A stretch of DNA of 64,000 nt from Corynebacterium cystitidis (GTDB lineage: Bacteria; Actinomycetota; Actinomycetes; Mycobacteriales; Mycobacteriaceae). Location of the stretch: the NCBI RefSeq assembly GCF_900187295.1, contig NZ_LT906473.1:1550001-1614000 (forward strand), given 5' to 3'. A model generated the notes under the pieces. That model was given only the letters and a program-made list of their open reading frames with translations, did no database searches and was not told the DNA's origin. This document shows positions 53,145-62,747 of this stretch, piece after piece (the stretch's first letter is position 1; every line of letters begins with the position of its first letter). Position numbers and translations under genes: made by a program.

Positions 53145-54482
53145 ATGGCTTCTGTCAGCATTGAACGCCGCCGTGTGGTGGCCGCAACCACCATCGGTAC
53201 CGCCATCGAGTGGTACGACTTCTTCCTCTACGCCGCGGTGGCAGGCCTGGTGTTCAACCAGCTGATGTTCGGGCCTGCTGGTCCAGGCGTTGCAACGGTA
53301 CTTGCGTTTCTTACAGTAGGTTTGTCATTTCTGTTTCGCCCGCTCGGCGCGTTTCTTGCGGGCCATTATTCGGATAGGCTGGGTCGGCGCGTTGTACTCA
53401 TGGTCACCTTGTTTGCGATGGGTGGGGCGACCATGCTGATTGGGCTTGTGCCCACCTACGAGGCGATTGGGGTGTGGGCGCCAGTGCTGCTGGTAGTGCT
53501 TCGCATCGTGCAAGGTATTTCTGCCGGTGGGGAGTGGGGTTCTGCAGTGCTGCTGGCCGTGGAGCACGCCCCGCATGATCAGCGGGGACGCTTCGGTGCA
53601 GGGCCACAGGTGGGTGCTCCCGCCGGGCTACTCATGGCGAATGGTGCGTTGGCATTGATGAACTGGATTGCACCCGGCGATGCCTTTCTGCAGTGGGGGT
53701 GGCGGGTGCCGTTCTTGTTCTCCATCGTGCTGGTGGTCATCGGTTATCTCATCCGCATCGGCGTTGATGAGTCCCCGGTGTACACCGAGATGGCGCGCGA
53801 CCAGGTTGCTCGCCATGTGCCTGCTCATCCCATCGGTGCCCTATTTAGCCGCCACTTCCCTTTGGTTGTTGCGGGCGCACTGCTATTCGCGGCGAACGGT
53901 GTGGCAGGCTACATGATGGCTGGTGGCTACATTCAGAACTACACCACCGGAACCCTCGGGTTGGAGCGCGGTCCGATTCTGCTCATAGTGACAGCCTCAG
54001 CTGCAGTATGGATTCTTTTTACCCTGGTGGCAGGAGCTTGGTCGGACCGCATCGGACGGAAGAACATGTTCCTGATTGGTTTCATCGTGCAAGCCCTCGG
54101 GGTGCTCGCCTTGTTCCCCCTGGTCAATTCCGGCGACTACCTGAGTATTCTTTTTGCGCTTGCGTTTTTGTCAGTAGGCCTGGGTTTGACCTATGGGCAA
54201 ACCAGCGCTACGTATGCCGAGCTCTTTCCAGCCTCGGTACGTGGCTCGGGTGTGTCCATCACTTATGCGATCGGCTCGATTATCGGTGGCGCTTTCGCCC
54301 CAATGATTGCTACATGGTTGGTGGAAACTACTGGGTCTACCGCAGGTGTCACCGCCTATTTGCTGGTTGCTTCAGTTATTGGCTTTTTCACGGCTGCTTT
54401 GTTGCGCGACCGCACAGGAATTCCCCTGGGGCATGAGGCAGAAGAACGCCAAGCCCAGGGCCATTTCGTGTTCTCACGCTAG
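53145..54482 (+). CDS. MHS-family MFS transporter, 445 aa
   Basis: Metabolite:H+ symporter pattern: TTIGTAIEWYDFFLYAAVAG at the first span, GHYSDRLGRRVVLMVT (motif A), GISAGGEWGSAVLLAVEHAP, and SVRGSGVSITYAIGSIIGGA late. I use ATG 53145 behind AAGGA; the frame to 53049 begins upstream in non-conserved sequence. Related in sequence to the transporter beside paaK. Substrate unknown, perhaps an organic or aromatic acid given the surrounding loci. Confidence 0.85.
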   Translation: MASVSIERRRVVAATTIGTAIEWYDFFLYAAVAGLVFNQLMFGPAGPGVATVLAFLTVGLSFLFRPLGAFLAGHYSDRLGRRVVLMVTLFAMGGATMLIGLVPTYEAIGVWAPVLLVVLRIVQGISAGGEWGSAVLLAVEHAPHDQRGRFGAGPQVGAPAGLLMANGALALMNWIAPGDAFLQWGWRVPFLFSIVLVVIGYLIRIGVDESPVYTEMARDQVARHVPAHPIGALFSRHFPLVVAGALLFAANGVAGYMMAGGYIQNYTTGTLGLERGPILLIVTASAAVWILFTLVAGAWSDRIGRKNMFLIGFIVQALGVLALFPLVNSGDYLSILFALAFLSVGLGLTYGQTSATYAELFPASVRGSGVSITYAIGSIIGGAFAPMIATWLVETTGSTAGVTAYLLVASVIGFFTAALLRDRTGIPLGHEAEERQAQGHFVFSR

Positions 54483-54565
54483 TTTGCTAGACTTTGCGCT
54501 TGTCTCGGCGAGGGCTGAAATTTGGGCCGTTATCGACGCGATATGATTCACAGTCTTTTATGAAG

Positions 54566-54615
54566 CCTGCGATCACTCGACGAGCATTGTCCGTTTGAGT
54601 AGGTCGCAGGTTTTT
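54566..54615 (+). terminator. Hairpin with T-run upstream of rplY
   Basis: CCTGCGATCACTC pairs with GAGTAGGTCGCAGG around about 18 bases and is followed by TTTTTCTC, 41 bases before the rplY start. It could end the MHS gene's transcript, or be a leader terminator for rplY. Confidence 0.65.
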
Positions 54616-54655
54616 CTCATCGCGGCCCACACACTAACTAGTGAAGGAGTTTCAC

Positions 54656-55309
54656 ATGGCTGATACCCCCGTAATTAAGGCTGAGCGCCGCGAAGAATTT
54701 GGCAAGGGTGCAGCACGTCGCCTGCGCCGCGACTGGCGTTTGCCGGGCGTTCTCTACTCCAAGGGCGAGGAAACCGTCCACTTCCACGCTAGCCTGTTGG
54801 AGATGCAGGCGCTGGTGCGTAACGACGGTGTCAACGCTGTTCTTGAGCTGGAGCTTGATGGTGAGCAGCATCTGGCCATGGTTCGCGCTATCGACCAGAA
54901 TATTCTGACCCTGAACATTGACCACATTGACCTGCTGGGCATTAAGCGCGGCGAAAAGGTTGAGGTTGACGTCAACATCGTGACCGAGGGCGAGAACGTA
55001 CCTGGTTCCGTCCTGATCCAGGAAGCAGACGTTCTGACCATTGAGATCGACGCTCTGAAGATTCCGGAAGAGATCGTCGTGTCCATCGAGGGCATGGAGA
55101 TCGGCGATCAAATCCTGGCCAAGGATGTCAAGCTGCCTGAGGGCGCAACCCTGATCACCGACGGGGAAGACCTCGTCATCAACGTCACCTATGAAGAGGT
55201 TGATGAGGAGCTTGAGGAAGCAGCAGAAGAGGCCGAGGCGGGCGGCGCTGAGGCTGGCGCTGAGTCTGCCGATGACGAGTCTGCAGAAGCTGGCTCCGGC
55301 GAGGAGTAA
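54656..55309 (+). CDS. rplY: 50S ribosomal protein L25, CTC-type, 217 aa
   Basis: Binds 5S rRNA. An N-terminal L25 domain (about 1-95, with EFGKGAARRLRRDWRLPGVL) is followed by the TL5/CTC C-terminal domain (about 100-180) and an acidic Glu/Ala tail. The tail and the extra domain are normal for general-stress-type L25. ATG 54656 has a GAAGGAG six bases away. It is followed by a terminator and then pth, a classical pairing. Confidence 0.95.
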   Translation: MADTPVIKAERREEFGKGAARRLRRDWRLPGVLYSKGEETVHFHASLLEMQALVRNDGVNAVLELELDGEQHLAMVRAIDQNILTLNIDHIDLLGIKRGEKVEVDVNIVTEGENVPGSVLIQEADVLTIEIDALKIPEEIVVSIEGMEIGDQILAKDVKLPEGATLITDGEDLVINVTYEEVDEELEEAAEEAEAGGAEAGAESADDESAEAGSGEE

Positions 55310-55323
55310 TCACCTTCGACTTA

Positions 55324-55353
55324 ACCCGTCAGCTCCCGCTGGCGGGTTTTTCT
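55324..55353 (+). terminator. Terminator after rplY
   Basis: ACCCGTCAGC pairs with GCTGGCGGGT (one mismatch) around CTCC, then TTTTCTG. Confidence 0.75.
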
Positions 55354-55369
55354 GTGCCATGATGGGCCA

Positions 55370-55915
55370 GTGACTATCTTGATTGTTGGCCTTGGTAACC
55401 CCGGCCCGAAGTATGCGGATACCCGCCATAACGTCGGTGTGATGGTTCTTGCAGAACTCCTCGGAGAGGTCTCTCCCCTGCCCGCTGCCTTAAGCGTGCA
55501 CAAGAAGACCAACACAGAGATCGCCGAGGTCACCGCAGGCAGGCTTTTCGACGAGCACAGCGTGCTGGCCCGCACCCGCAGCTACATGAATGAGTCTGGC
55601 GGGCCCGTCAAGGCTCTTGCCGGCTACTTCGGAGTAGCTCCCGCCGATATTTATGTACTTTACGACGAGATCGACCTCGACTTTGGCCAGGTCAAGTTCC
55701 GTCAAGGCGGCGGAGATCATGGGCATAACGGCCTGAAATCTGTCACTAAATCACTAGGGACAACCGATTACAACAAGCTCGCCGTAGGAATTTCACGTCC
55801 TCCAGGCCGCCAACCCGTCGCTGACTACGTGCTCAAGCCGTTTAGCAAGAAGGAAGCAGGCGAGCTTCCCTTTGTGTGGAGCGACGCCGTGACCGAGTTA
55901 CGCCGCCATATATAA
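55370..55915 (+). CDS. pth: Peptidyl-tRNA hydrolase, 181 aa
   Basis: Frees tRNA from prematurely released peptidyl-tRNA. GLGNPGPKYADTRHNVG at about 7-23 includes the catalytic His (about 20). YMNESGGPVKALAGYF, LYDEIDLDFGQV and GGGDHGHNGLKSV complete the family pattern. GTG start. It directly follows rplY. Confidence 0.96.
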   Translation: MTILIVGLGNPGPKYADTRHNVGVMVLAELLGEVSPLPAALSVHKKTNTEIAEVTAGRLFDEHSVLARTRSYMNESGGPVKALAGYFGVAPADIYVLYDEIDLDFGQVKFRQGGGDHGHNGLKSVTKSLGTTDYNKLAVGISRPPGRQPVADYVLKPFSKKEAGELPFVWSDAVTELRRHI

Positions 55916-55939
55916 CATGTATAAAAACGTATAAAAAGA

Positions 55940-55965
55940 GCCCGAGCGCTGTTATGCGCCCGGGC
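55940..55965 (-). terminator. Terminator of genH
   Basis: GCCCGGGCGC, six bases, GCGCTCGGGC (one mismatch) followed on the minus strand by TCTTTTTA. It lies between pth and genH, so it may also serve pth. Confidence 0.8.
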
Positions 55966-55990
55966 CAGTTGATCGTCGTTAAGCGATCAA

Positions 55991-57367
55991 TTAAATGGTG
56001 ATCTCGTCTTCGGAACCCTCGTCACGCTGACGAGTGATCTTGTGCAGGTTGTACTCCCACTCAGCAAGTTCCTCAGGTAACTCGCCCTTGGAGGGATCCT
56101 TGATGTAGGCGCGCTCGGATGGGTCGTATGCCCACAGCCAGTCGGCGTACTTGAACCAGCCGGCCTTCTCTGCCTCGCGGAACAGCTCGTTGCGGATCAG
56201 GCGAGGCAGGCCATCGACGTGCCACAGCTCGCCCCAGAAACGCGACGTGGTTTGGATGCGTGCACAGCGTGGTTGGCGCTCATCGGAGACCTCGCGCAAC
56301 ACCTTCGGCCAGTCCAACTCGCCCTTCTCGGCAGCTTCCGCGGCGTAGAGCGCGAATACTTCGGCATCCTCCATGGCCATGATCGCGCCGGAAGCGATGT
56401 ACTGCAGTGGCGGGTGTGCCGCATCGCCCATGACGATGATGCGATCGGAGGCGACCCAATCGTCGATGGGCTCGCGGTCTGCCATCTGCCACCATGTGTG
56501 CAGCCACATGTTTTTCAAGCGGGTCTTCACATTGTCGTGGGTGTGGCCAAACGCGTTCTTAAACTCTTCGTTGTTGCCCCAGTCTTCAGGCGCCTCAGTG
56601 CCATTGATCAGGGACTCGAGGTAACGAGGCGACTGGAACACGGCAACCTGGTTGAGCAGCTCACCGCCGCGCAGTGGGTACTGGATGAAGTGGCAGCGTG
56701 GGCCGATGTGCCCGCGCACATCCTTCAGGTTTTGGATCTCTGGGTCTGGATCGTCGGCAAGCTTCGATGTTCCACGGTAGGCCACATACGCGGACGGAAC
56801 CGGATCATCCTCGACAATCATGGGGCGGAAGATGGAGTGAGTACCATCGAAACCAATCAGTACGTCGCACTCGACATCGTCGTATGGCTTTTCAGTATCG
56901 AAGTCTGCAAGGTGGACCGTCACGCCGTCGCCGTGATCGTCCGCGCCAGTGACCAGGTAGCCATTCTTGAGCTCTGCTCCATGCTCGCGAGCCGCCTCAA
57001 CCAACATGTCCAAAAGGTCAGAGCGGTGGATCACGAGGTACTCGCCGCCGTAGCGCTGTTTGAACTCCTCGTCGAAGTTCATGGTCAGGATCGGCTCGGA
57101 GGTGATACCGTCGCGAAACTGCATGCGCTCAGGAATGAAACCGCCCGCTAGTGCCTTGTCCTTCAGGCCCCAGGCCTCCAGCATCTTCACACCGTGAGGA
57201 CCGATCTGCAGACCAGCCCCGACTTCCTTGAATTCATAGTGGCGCTCGTACAGGGTGACGTCTGCGCCACGCAAGGCCAACGCGAGGGCGCCGGAGGCAC
57301 CACCGATGCCACCGCCTACGATGACAATTTTCTGGCCAGCTAGTTCGTTAGTCTTCTCGACGGACAT
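55991..57367 (-). CDS. genH: 3-hydroxybenzoate 6-hydroxylase, 458 aa
   Basis: A FAD monooxygenase that turns 3-hydroxybenzoate into gentisate with NADH. GxGxxG is [16 protein letters not shown] at about 16-31, the middle motif with [12 protein letters not shown] is at about 165, and the second FAD motif is [19 protein letters not shown] (about 310). The latter carries the GD and the ring-binding region. Length matches characterised 3HB 6-hydroxylases. Function is supported by the adjacent gentisate genes. Confidence 0.93.
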   Translation of the reverse strand: MSVEKTNELAGQKIVIVGGGIGGASGALALALRGADVTLYERHYEFKEVGAGLQIGPHGVKMLEAWGLKDKALAGGFIPERMQFRDGITSEPILTMNFDEEFKQRYGGEYLVIHRSDLLDMLVEAAREHGAELKNGYLVTGADDHGDGVTVHLADFDTEKPYDDVECDVLIGFDGTHSIFRPMIVEDDPVPSAYVAYRGTSKLADDPDPEIQNLKDVRGHIGPRCHFIQYPLRGGELLNQVAVFQSPRYLESLINGTEAPEDWGNNEEFKNAFGHTHDNVKTRLKNMWLHTWWQMADREPIDDWVASDRIIVMGDAAHPPLQYIASGAIMAMEDAEVFALYAAEAAEKGELDWPKVLREVSDERQPRCARIQTTSRFWGELWHVDGLPRLIRNELFREAEKAGWFKYADWLWAYDPSERAYIKDPSKGELPEELAEWEYNLHKITRQRDEGSEDEITI

Positions 57368-57445
57368 GTGAAACTATCTTCCTTTCAGAATTTTTGGAGC
57401 TGCGATACTACTGCGATACTTCAGTGTATGGAATTGTGAGCCACT

Positions 57446-58753
57446 TTACTGTGGTTCGGTATGCGAGATGATCGTTGCGGTTTCATGCTGTGCTGGTCCT
57501 ATCTGGCGACGGCGGATATCGGCCAGGATGAAGAGCGACAGGGATGATAGCAGCGCGGCGATCGCAAACATGAGGTAGTTGGAGTTGACTCCCAGGCCCC
57601 ATGTGAGCAAAAGACCGGCCATCTGGGGTGCTACGACTGCACCCAACCGGCCCACGCCCAGCGCCCAACCCAAAGCTGTGCCACGCAGGTCGTGCGGGTA
57701 GAACTGGGTGACAGCTGCAATAATCAGAATCTGGGTACCGTGGGTACCCACGCCTGCGAGGACGAGGATGAGATATACCGCCCAGATCGGCGGGCTGGGC
57801 AGTAGAAGAAGAAGTGCGATACCTGCAACCCCTGCTGCCACGGAGCCGGAAAGAACGGGACCGAACTTATCGCCTGCCCACGCTGTCACCACAGAACCGA
57901 TGATCGCACCAAGGTTAAGCGCCAAAGTGAAATTTAGAGCGGCACCGAAGTCATAGCCGTCTTCTGTCATTAACTTCGGCAGCCAGGTGCCCAATCCGAA
58001 CCATGCGAGCAGCGTCATGAAGGTAGCGATTGCGAACCAGATGGTGACGGTGCGGTAACTTGCGCCCAGGATCGCGCCGAAACCTGGCTTTTCCGCGTTG
58101 ACACCTTCGCCTTGGTGGTCCGCCTCGTAGTCAGCAGCGATGGCCTGATCTGAAGGGATCACCTTCATCGCGATCGGGAGGCCGATAATTAATGGCACGA
58201 AAGCGATCAGGAACATCGTGCGCCAGCCCCAGTGGGGGTCGAACGGCACGATGAACTGGGCCAGTACAGCCGCGAACGAACCACCCAGCGGAACGCCAGA
58301 CATCATCACAGTGGACCATGCAGACATCCTGTTCGGAGGAACTAGATCCGAGGTCATCGCGTTAACTGAGGGCACGAGACCACCCAGGCCGATTCCAGCG
58401 AGGAGGCGGAACACTGCGAAGATGATAGGGCCGAGCGCAAACGCACAGAGAACGGTAAATACAGAGAGCACGATGACCGATCCGATGACGGCGAACTTGC
58501 GTCCAACTTGGTCTGAGATGCGTCCGATGAAGACCGCACCAATGACCATGCCGACGAAAGCCGCCGAACCGACTGTTCCAGCCTGGGCTGCGCTAATCCC
58601 CCATTCGTTCATGAGAGCACCTTGCACCGTGCCGTACACGATGAGGTCATAGCCATCAAAGATGACGAAGAACCAACCAATGAGTACTGCAGCTAGGCGA
58701 CGGCCAGAGATACCGAGGACGGTAAAACCAGACGATGAAGAGAGTGAAGCCAT
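57446..58753 (-). CDS. genK: Aromatic acid:H+ symporter, GenK-like, 435 aa
   Basis: A 12-span AAHS-type MFS transporter: LIGWFFVIFDGYDLIVYGTV at the first span with the family's Asp, GRISDQVGRKFAVIG (motif A) and PSVNAMTSDLVPPNRMSAWS. The start is ATG 58753 (MASLSSSS); the frame to 58987 runs through the divergent regulator. It probably imports 3-hydroxybenzoate or gentisate. With genH it forms a minus-strand operon. Confidence 0.9.
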   Translation of the reverse strand: MASLSSSSGFTVLGISGRRLAAVLIGWFFVIFDGYDLIVYGTVQGALMNEWGISAAQAGTVGSAAFVGMVIGAVFIGRISDQVGRKFAVIGSVIVLSVFTVLCAFALGPIIFAVFRLLAGIGLGGLVPSVNAMTSDLVPPNRMSAWSTVMMSGVPLGGSFAAVLAQFIVPFDPHWGWRTMFLIAFVPLIIGLPIAMKVIPSDQAIAADYEADHQGEGVNAEKPGFGAILGASYRTVTIWFAIATFMTLLAWFGLGTWLPKLMTEDGYDFGAALNFTLALNLGAIIGSVVTAWAGDKFGPVLSGSVAAGVAGIALLLLLPSPPIWAVYLILVLAGVGTHGTQILIIAAVTQFYPHDLRGTALGWALGVGRLGAVVAPQMAGLLLTWGLGVNSNYLMFAIAALLSSLSLFILADIRRRQIGPAQHETATIISHTEPQ

Positions 58754-58792
58754 AGCTACATAATCGGCGTGATCGCCGTTACAATCAAAATT

Positions 58793-58809
58793 ATTCCACA
58801 CAGCGGAAG
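58793..58809. promoter_or_regulatory. GenR box in the genK-genR intergenic region
   Basis: ATTCC-ACACAGC-GGAAG, one base short of the ATTCC-N7(5)-GGAAT motif I recall for GenR of C. glutamicum. It lies between the divergent starts of genK (58753) and genR (58818). Confidence 0.7.
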
Positions 58810-58817
58810 GATTACCA

Positions 58818-59594
58818 TTGATTGCACACGGCCCCACCCAAGGCCCACCCCCAAGGGAGTACCTCCAGTCCGTAGATCTGGCACTGGCCTTAATCCTCAT
58901 GTTGCGAGACAACGGGTCACTCACCATTTCGGGGGCAGCCGATACCTTAAATGTCGCCCCGTCAACCGTGCACCGCTCCATGTCCATGCTGGTTTACCGA
59001 GGTTTCGCAACTCGCTCAGAATCACGGGCTTACCTACCGGGTCCGGCCATTTCGTCGACAAGCCTTGTGCCGGGCATGGGCTCGGAGCTGATCGAGGCGA
59101 CCGCAGATCACCTCACCGCCCTTGCGGCAGAAACTGGCGAGACCTGCAACTTGCAAGTCCTGTCCAACAACAAGACACACTTCCTTTACTCTGCCGAGGG
59201 TTCGAATATGGTGCGCGTCGGCACGCGACGTGGACAAGTCATGCCTGCCGACGAAAACTCCGGCGGGCTAGCCATCCTGGCGGAACTGTCTCCGGGCGAA
59301 CTGCGCGCCCTCTACCCAACAATGCAGGATGAAGCGTTTGAGGATCTGCGCCGGACTCTTCACCGCACACGGAAGCGTGGGTTCGCCCTCAACAACGGGC
59401 TATACGAACACGACGTCTCCGCAGTAGGTGCTGTCCTACGCAATGAACTAGGCGACACACTGGGAGCAATCACAGTGTCTATTCCCACATCACGCTTCCG
59501 CAATGTCCACCGCGAATGTGCCGAGATCCTCGTGAAGCACGTGAGGGATTTGAATGGTCGATTAGCGAAGTTCCGTCCGGCAAATGTGTACTAA
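58818..59594 (+). CDS. genR: IclR-family regulator of gentisate genes, 258 aa
   Basis: The N-terminal winged helix runs from SVDLALALILMLRDNGSLTI to NVAPSTVHRSMSMLVYRGFA (about 20-65), followed by an effector domain with AAETGETCNLQVL and SGGLAILAELSPGEL. Its position between genKH and genDFM matches GenR of C. glutamicum, an activator/repressor responding to 3-hydroxybenzoate and gentisate. The start is probably TTG 58818 behind CGGAAGG; a start codon later in the leader is possible. Confidence 0.88.
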   Translation: MIAHGPTQGPPPREYLQSVDLALALILMLRDNGSLTISGAADTLNVAPSTVHRSMSMLVYRGFATRSESRAYLPGPAISSTSLVPGMGSELIEATADHLTALAAETGETCNLQVLSNNKTHFLYSAEGSNMVRVGTRRGQVMPADENSGGLAILAELSPGELRALYPTMQDEAFEDLRRTLHRTRKRGFALNNGLYEHDVSAVGAVLRNELGDTLGAITVSIPTSRFRNVHRECAEILVKHVRDLNGRLAKFRPANVY

Positions 59595-59623
59595 GGGGCG
59601 ATCTTTACCACCCCCGGCCTAAT

Positions 59624-59640
59624 ATTCCGCTAGGCGGAAA
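59624..59640. promoter_or_regulatory. GenR box upstream of genD
   Basis: ATTCC-GCTAGGC-GGAAA, again the GenR-type spacing of seven, about 100 bases before genD and 30 bases after the genR stop. Confidence 0.75.
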
Positions 59641-59738
59641 AGTTTTGAATCATGTTCCGGATGCGCCTATGTTCGACATCACAACCTGACGACAAAATGT
59701 GTGCCATTACAGGGCGCGCGACAACAGGAGGTAGAACG

Positions 59739-60857
59739 ATGAGTGATACTGATTACTCGCAAGAGCATGTCGAGTTCACCGCTCCGGAACCAACTCCCGA
59801 AGAGCAGGCTGAGCTGGACGCAATGTACAAGCGCATGGATGAGCTGCATCTGAAGCCACTATGGCGCCAGATTGGTGGCCTCATGCCAAATACTCCAGAA
59901 CCAAAGACCATCGCTTACCACTGGGATTGGGAGGCACTGTACAAGGAAGCCCAGCGCTCCGGCGAGCTAGTTCCTGTCGGCCGTGGTGGCGAACGCCGCG
60001 CAATCGGGCTGGCTAACCCAGCACTTGATGGCAACACCTACGTCTCTCCTACCCTGTGGGCCGCGATTCAATACCTGGCTCCTGGAGAGAACGCACCTGA
60101 ACACCGCCATTCCCAGAACGCCTTCCGCTTCGTAATCGAAGGCGAGGGCGTTTGGACAGTGGTCAACGGCGATGCTGTTCCCATGAAGCGCGGTGATTTC
60201 TTGATCACCCCAGGCTGGGCTTTCCACGGCCACCACAATATTGCTACCGAGCCAATGGCGTGGCTTGACGGCCTGGACATCCCATTCGCCCACTCCATGG
60301 ATACCGGCTTCTTCGAGTACGGCACCGAGAAGCTGACCGACGAGGGCACCCCTGAATACTCTCGCGGCGAGCGCCTGTGGGCTCACCCAGGTCTGCGCCC
60401 CGTCGCATACCCCGGAAAAACCGTTTCCTCCCCGATCGGCCGTTTTGCCTGGGAGCACACCGATGCCGCGCTCAATGAGCAGCTGAAACTCGAAGACGAG
60501 GGCTTCCCCGGTGTTGTCTCCCCAGGCCACGCGGCCGTTCGCTACACCAACCCAACTACCGGCGAAGACGTCATGCCCACCATCCGCGCCGAGTTCCACC
60601 GCCTGCGCCCAAACGCAGCGACAGTTCCTGTCCACGAAGTAGGCAACCGTGTCTTCCAACTGTTCGAAGGCTCTGCAACCGCGTATGTTGGTGATGAGAA
60701 GTTCGATCTGCAGCACGGTGACGTCTTCAACGTTCCATCATGGAAGAAGTGGCACATCGAGGCCGGCGACGATGGCGCTGACCTGTTTAACTTCTCTGAC
60801 CATCCAATTTTTGAGAAGCTCGATCTCGCACGTACCTACACTCCGGAAGGAATCTAA
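59739..60857 (+). CDS. genD: Gentisate 1,2-dioxygenase, 372 aa
   Basis: Opens the gentisate ring to maleylpyruvate with Fe(II) and O2. It is a bicupin. The first cupin holds APEHRHSQNAFRFVIEGEG (HxH, about 115-135) and PGWAFHGHHN, and the second barrel begins near residue 280 with FEGSATAYVGDEKFDL. Length is normal. I chose ATG 59739 (MSDTDYSQEH); upstream codons in the frame are not conserved-looking and lie in the leader. First gene of genD-genF-genM. Confidence 0.95.
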   Translation: MSDTDYSQEHVEFTAPEPTPEEQAELDAMYKRMDELHLKPLWRQIGGLMPNTPEPKTIAYHWDWEALYKEAQRSGELVPVGRGGERRAIGLANPALDGNTYVSPTLWAAIQYLAPGENAPEHRHSQNAFRFVIEGEGVWTVVNGDAVPMKRGDFLITPGWAFHGHHNIATEPMAWLDGLDIPFAHSMDTGFFEYGTEKLTDEGTPEYSRGERLWAHPGLRPVAYPGKTVSSPIGRFAWEHTDAALNEQLKLEDEGFPGVVSPGHAAVRYTNPTTGEDVMPTIRAEFHRLRPNAATVPVHEVGNRVFQLFEGSATAYVGDEKFDLQHGDVFNVPSWKKWHIEAGDDGADLFNFSDHPIFEKLDLARTYTPEGI

Positions 60858-60860
60858 AAT

Positions 60861-61688
60861 ATGCGTCTTGCAACAATCCGTTCTAATGAGGGCACCTTCG
60901 CAGCTCGCGTCGAGGGCGAATCCTCTGCAATCAAGATCGACGGCTACGCCTGCGTCGGCGAGCTCCTCAAGCAGGAAAACTGGGAGCAAATCGCGAAGGA
61001 TGCCTCTGGTAAGACTGTCGAGTTCGCCCAGTCGGACCTCGAGGCTGTTGTTCCAGCCCCAAACAAGATTGTCTGCGTTGGCCTGAACTACGCTAACCAC
61101 ATCAAGGAAATGGGCCGCAACCTCCCAGAGTTCCCAACGCTGTTCGTAAAGTACCCTGATGCCCTGACCGGCCCATTCGACGATGTGCTGGTTCCGGAGT
61201 ACGCAAACTCTGAGCTGGACTGGGAAGGCGAGCTGGCTGTGATCATCGGCAAGCGCGCACGCCGTGTCAAGGCTGCTGATGCACAAGATTACATCGCAGG
61301 CTACGCAGTCATGAATGACTACACCATGCGCGACTATCAGTACCGCACGCTGCAGTGGCACCAGGGTAAGTCCTTTGAGAAGTCCGCTGGCTTCGGCCCA
61401 TGGATGACCACCAAGGATGACTACACCTTTGGTGGCGAGCTGGCTACCTACCTCGAAGATGAGAAGGTGCAGACCACCCCAACCGATGATCTTGTTTTCG
61501 GCCCTGAGGCTCTGATCGAATACATTTCTCACATCTACCCACTGGATCCAGGCGACGTCATCGTCACCGGTACCCCAGGCGGCGTCGGCCACGCACGCGA
61601 TCCAAAGCGCTACATCGGCGACGGCCAAACCGTGAAGGTTGAGATCGACGGCTTGGGCTATGTGGCAAATAAGACGGTGTTCGAGTAA
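60861..61688 (+). CDS. genF: Fumarylpyruvate hydrolase, 275 aa
   Basis: A fumarylacetoacetate-hydrolase-fold enzyme that splits fumarylpyruvate to fumarate and pyruvate. Core: [18 protein letters not shown] (about 72), [19 protein letters not shown] with the metal-binding Glu residues, and [20 protein letters not shown] near the end. It starts three bases after genD, and its stop overlaps the genM ATG. Confidence 0.94.
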   Translation: MRLATIRSNEGTFAARVEGESSAIKIDGYACVGELLKQENWEQIAKDASGKTVEFAQSDLEAVVPAPNKIVCVGLNYANHIKEMGRNLPEFPTLFVKYPDALTGPFDDVLVPEYANSELDWEGELAVIIGKRARRVKAADAQDYIAGYAVMNDYTMRDYQYRTLQWHQGKSFEKSAGFGPWMTTKDDYTFGGELATYLEDEKVQTTPTDDLVFGPEALIEYISHIYPLDPGDVIVTGTPGGVGHARDPKRYIGDGQTVKVEIDGLGYVANKTVFE

Positions 61689-62404
61689 TGACACAATCCT
61701 TCCACGACCTGCCCATTGAGGAGCGCCTTGCGCTGACCCGCCGTGGCACTGCCCACTATTCGGGCCAGTTGGCGCTCATTGACAACGCCGATTTCGGCCG
61801 CGACACTCTCCTCGACGGATGGGACGTGTCCCACCTGGCTGCACACGTCGCATATAACGCGCGCGCTCTGTGCAACCTGATGGACTGGGCTGAAACAGGT
61901 GTGGAGAACCCGATGTACTCCTCCCCTGACGCCCGCGGCAAGGAAATCGAGTTCGGATCGACCCTGCGCCAGGACGCAATCCGCAACTTACACGACCACA
62001 CCCTGGTTCGCCTGGATGTGGCGTGGCGCGATGCAACCGAGGATGCTTGGAGCGCCGAGGTAAAGACCGCGCAGGGGCGCACTGTCCCTGCTTCTGAAAC
62101 CTTGTGGATGCGAACCCGCGAGGTCTGGATCCACGCGGTAGACCTGCACGTCAATGCCGGATTCAATGACATCCCACCAGTGATTCTGTCCACGCTTGTA
62201 CCGGAGATTGCTGGTAAGTGGCGCGGTAGTGGTGCTGGCGAAGGCCTTGTCATGATCAACACCGACACTGACGAACGTATCGAGGTTTCTGGAACCCCAA
62301 CCACTGAGGTTCGTGGCTCCCTCGCCGGCCTCGCCCGCTGGGCATCTGGCCGCGGTGGCCAAGGCGTCAATGCTGATGCCCCTGAACCACCTCGTTGGCT
62401 CTAG
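61688..62404 (+). CDS. genM: Mycothiol-dependent maleylpyruvate isomerase, 238 aa
   Basis: Converts maleylpyruvate to fumarylpyruvate. A DinB-like N-terminal domain holds the metal ligands His about 53 (HLAAHVAYNA), Glu about 145 and His about 149 (REVWIHAVDLH), matching the three zinc ligands of the C. glutamicum enzyme. The C-terminal SCP2-like domain ends in EPPRWL. It depends on mycothiol, consistent with mca elsewhere in the window. It ends the gentisate operon. Confidence 0.93.
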   Translation: MTQSFHDLPIEERLALTRRGTAHYSGQLALIDNADFGRDTLLDGWDVSHLAAHVAYNARALCNLMDWAETGVENPMYSSPDARGKEIEFGSTLRQDAIRNLHDHTLVRLDVAWRDATEDAWSAEVKTAQGRTVPASETLWMRTREVWIHAVDLHVNAGFNDIPPVILSTLVPEIAGKWRGSGAGEGLVMINTDTDERIEVSGTPTTEVRGSLAGLARWASGRGGQGVNADAPEPPRWL

Positions 62405-62747
62405 GAGAAGGCCACCCTATTACGACCCAATAGCCATAACCCGCCTCCAACTTCCATAGTTGGGGCGGGTTTTCTACCCCCTTTTTTGGGGTATGTGGCG
62501 ACTTTAGATTAGAAATTCTGCATGGCCGTCAATATCACTTCCCAAATAGAGTTTCGTTTTTATTACGAATGACACAATGCCAAGAAAACCTTTTAACAGC
62601 CAAAATAGGACCCACTATTTAAAAATTTAGAAATTGTTTGTAATGACAATAAGAATTTAAATTTCATAATCTCTTCACTTTTTGTAAAGACACGCTAAGT
62701 TAGATGGCAGTCCCGCAAGCGCTTACCAGCCGAAGGATCCCTCAGGA
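62405..62747. other. AT-rich intergenic region before a glycosyltransferase operon
   Basis: 343 bases without a gene. Apart from the genM terminator it is much richer in A and T than its surroundings, with runs of A and T near 62620-62690 that may hold a promoter for 62748. The composition may signal transfer or a weakly constrained spacer. Confidence 0.6.
62438..62475 (+). terminator. Terminator after genM
   Basis: AACCCGCCTCCAAC pairs with GTTGGGGCGGGTT (one mismatch) around TTCCATA, then TTTCT. Confidence 0.8.
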
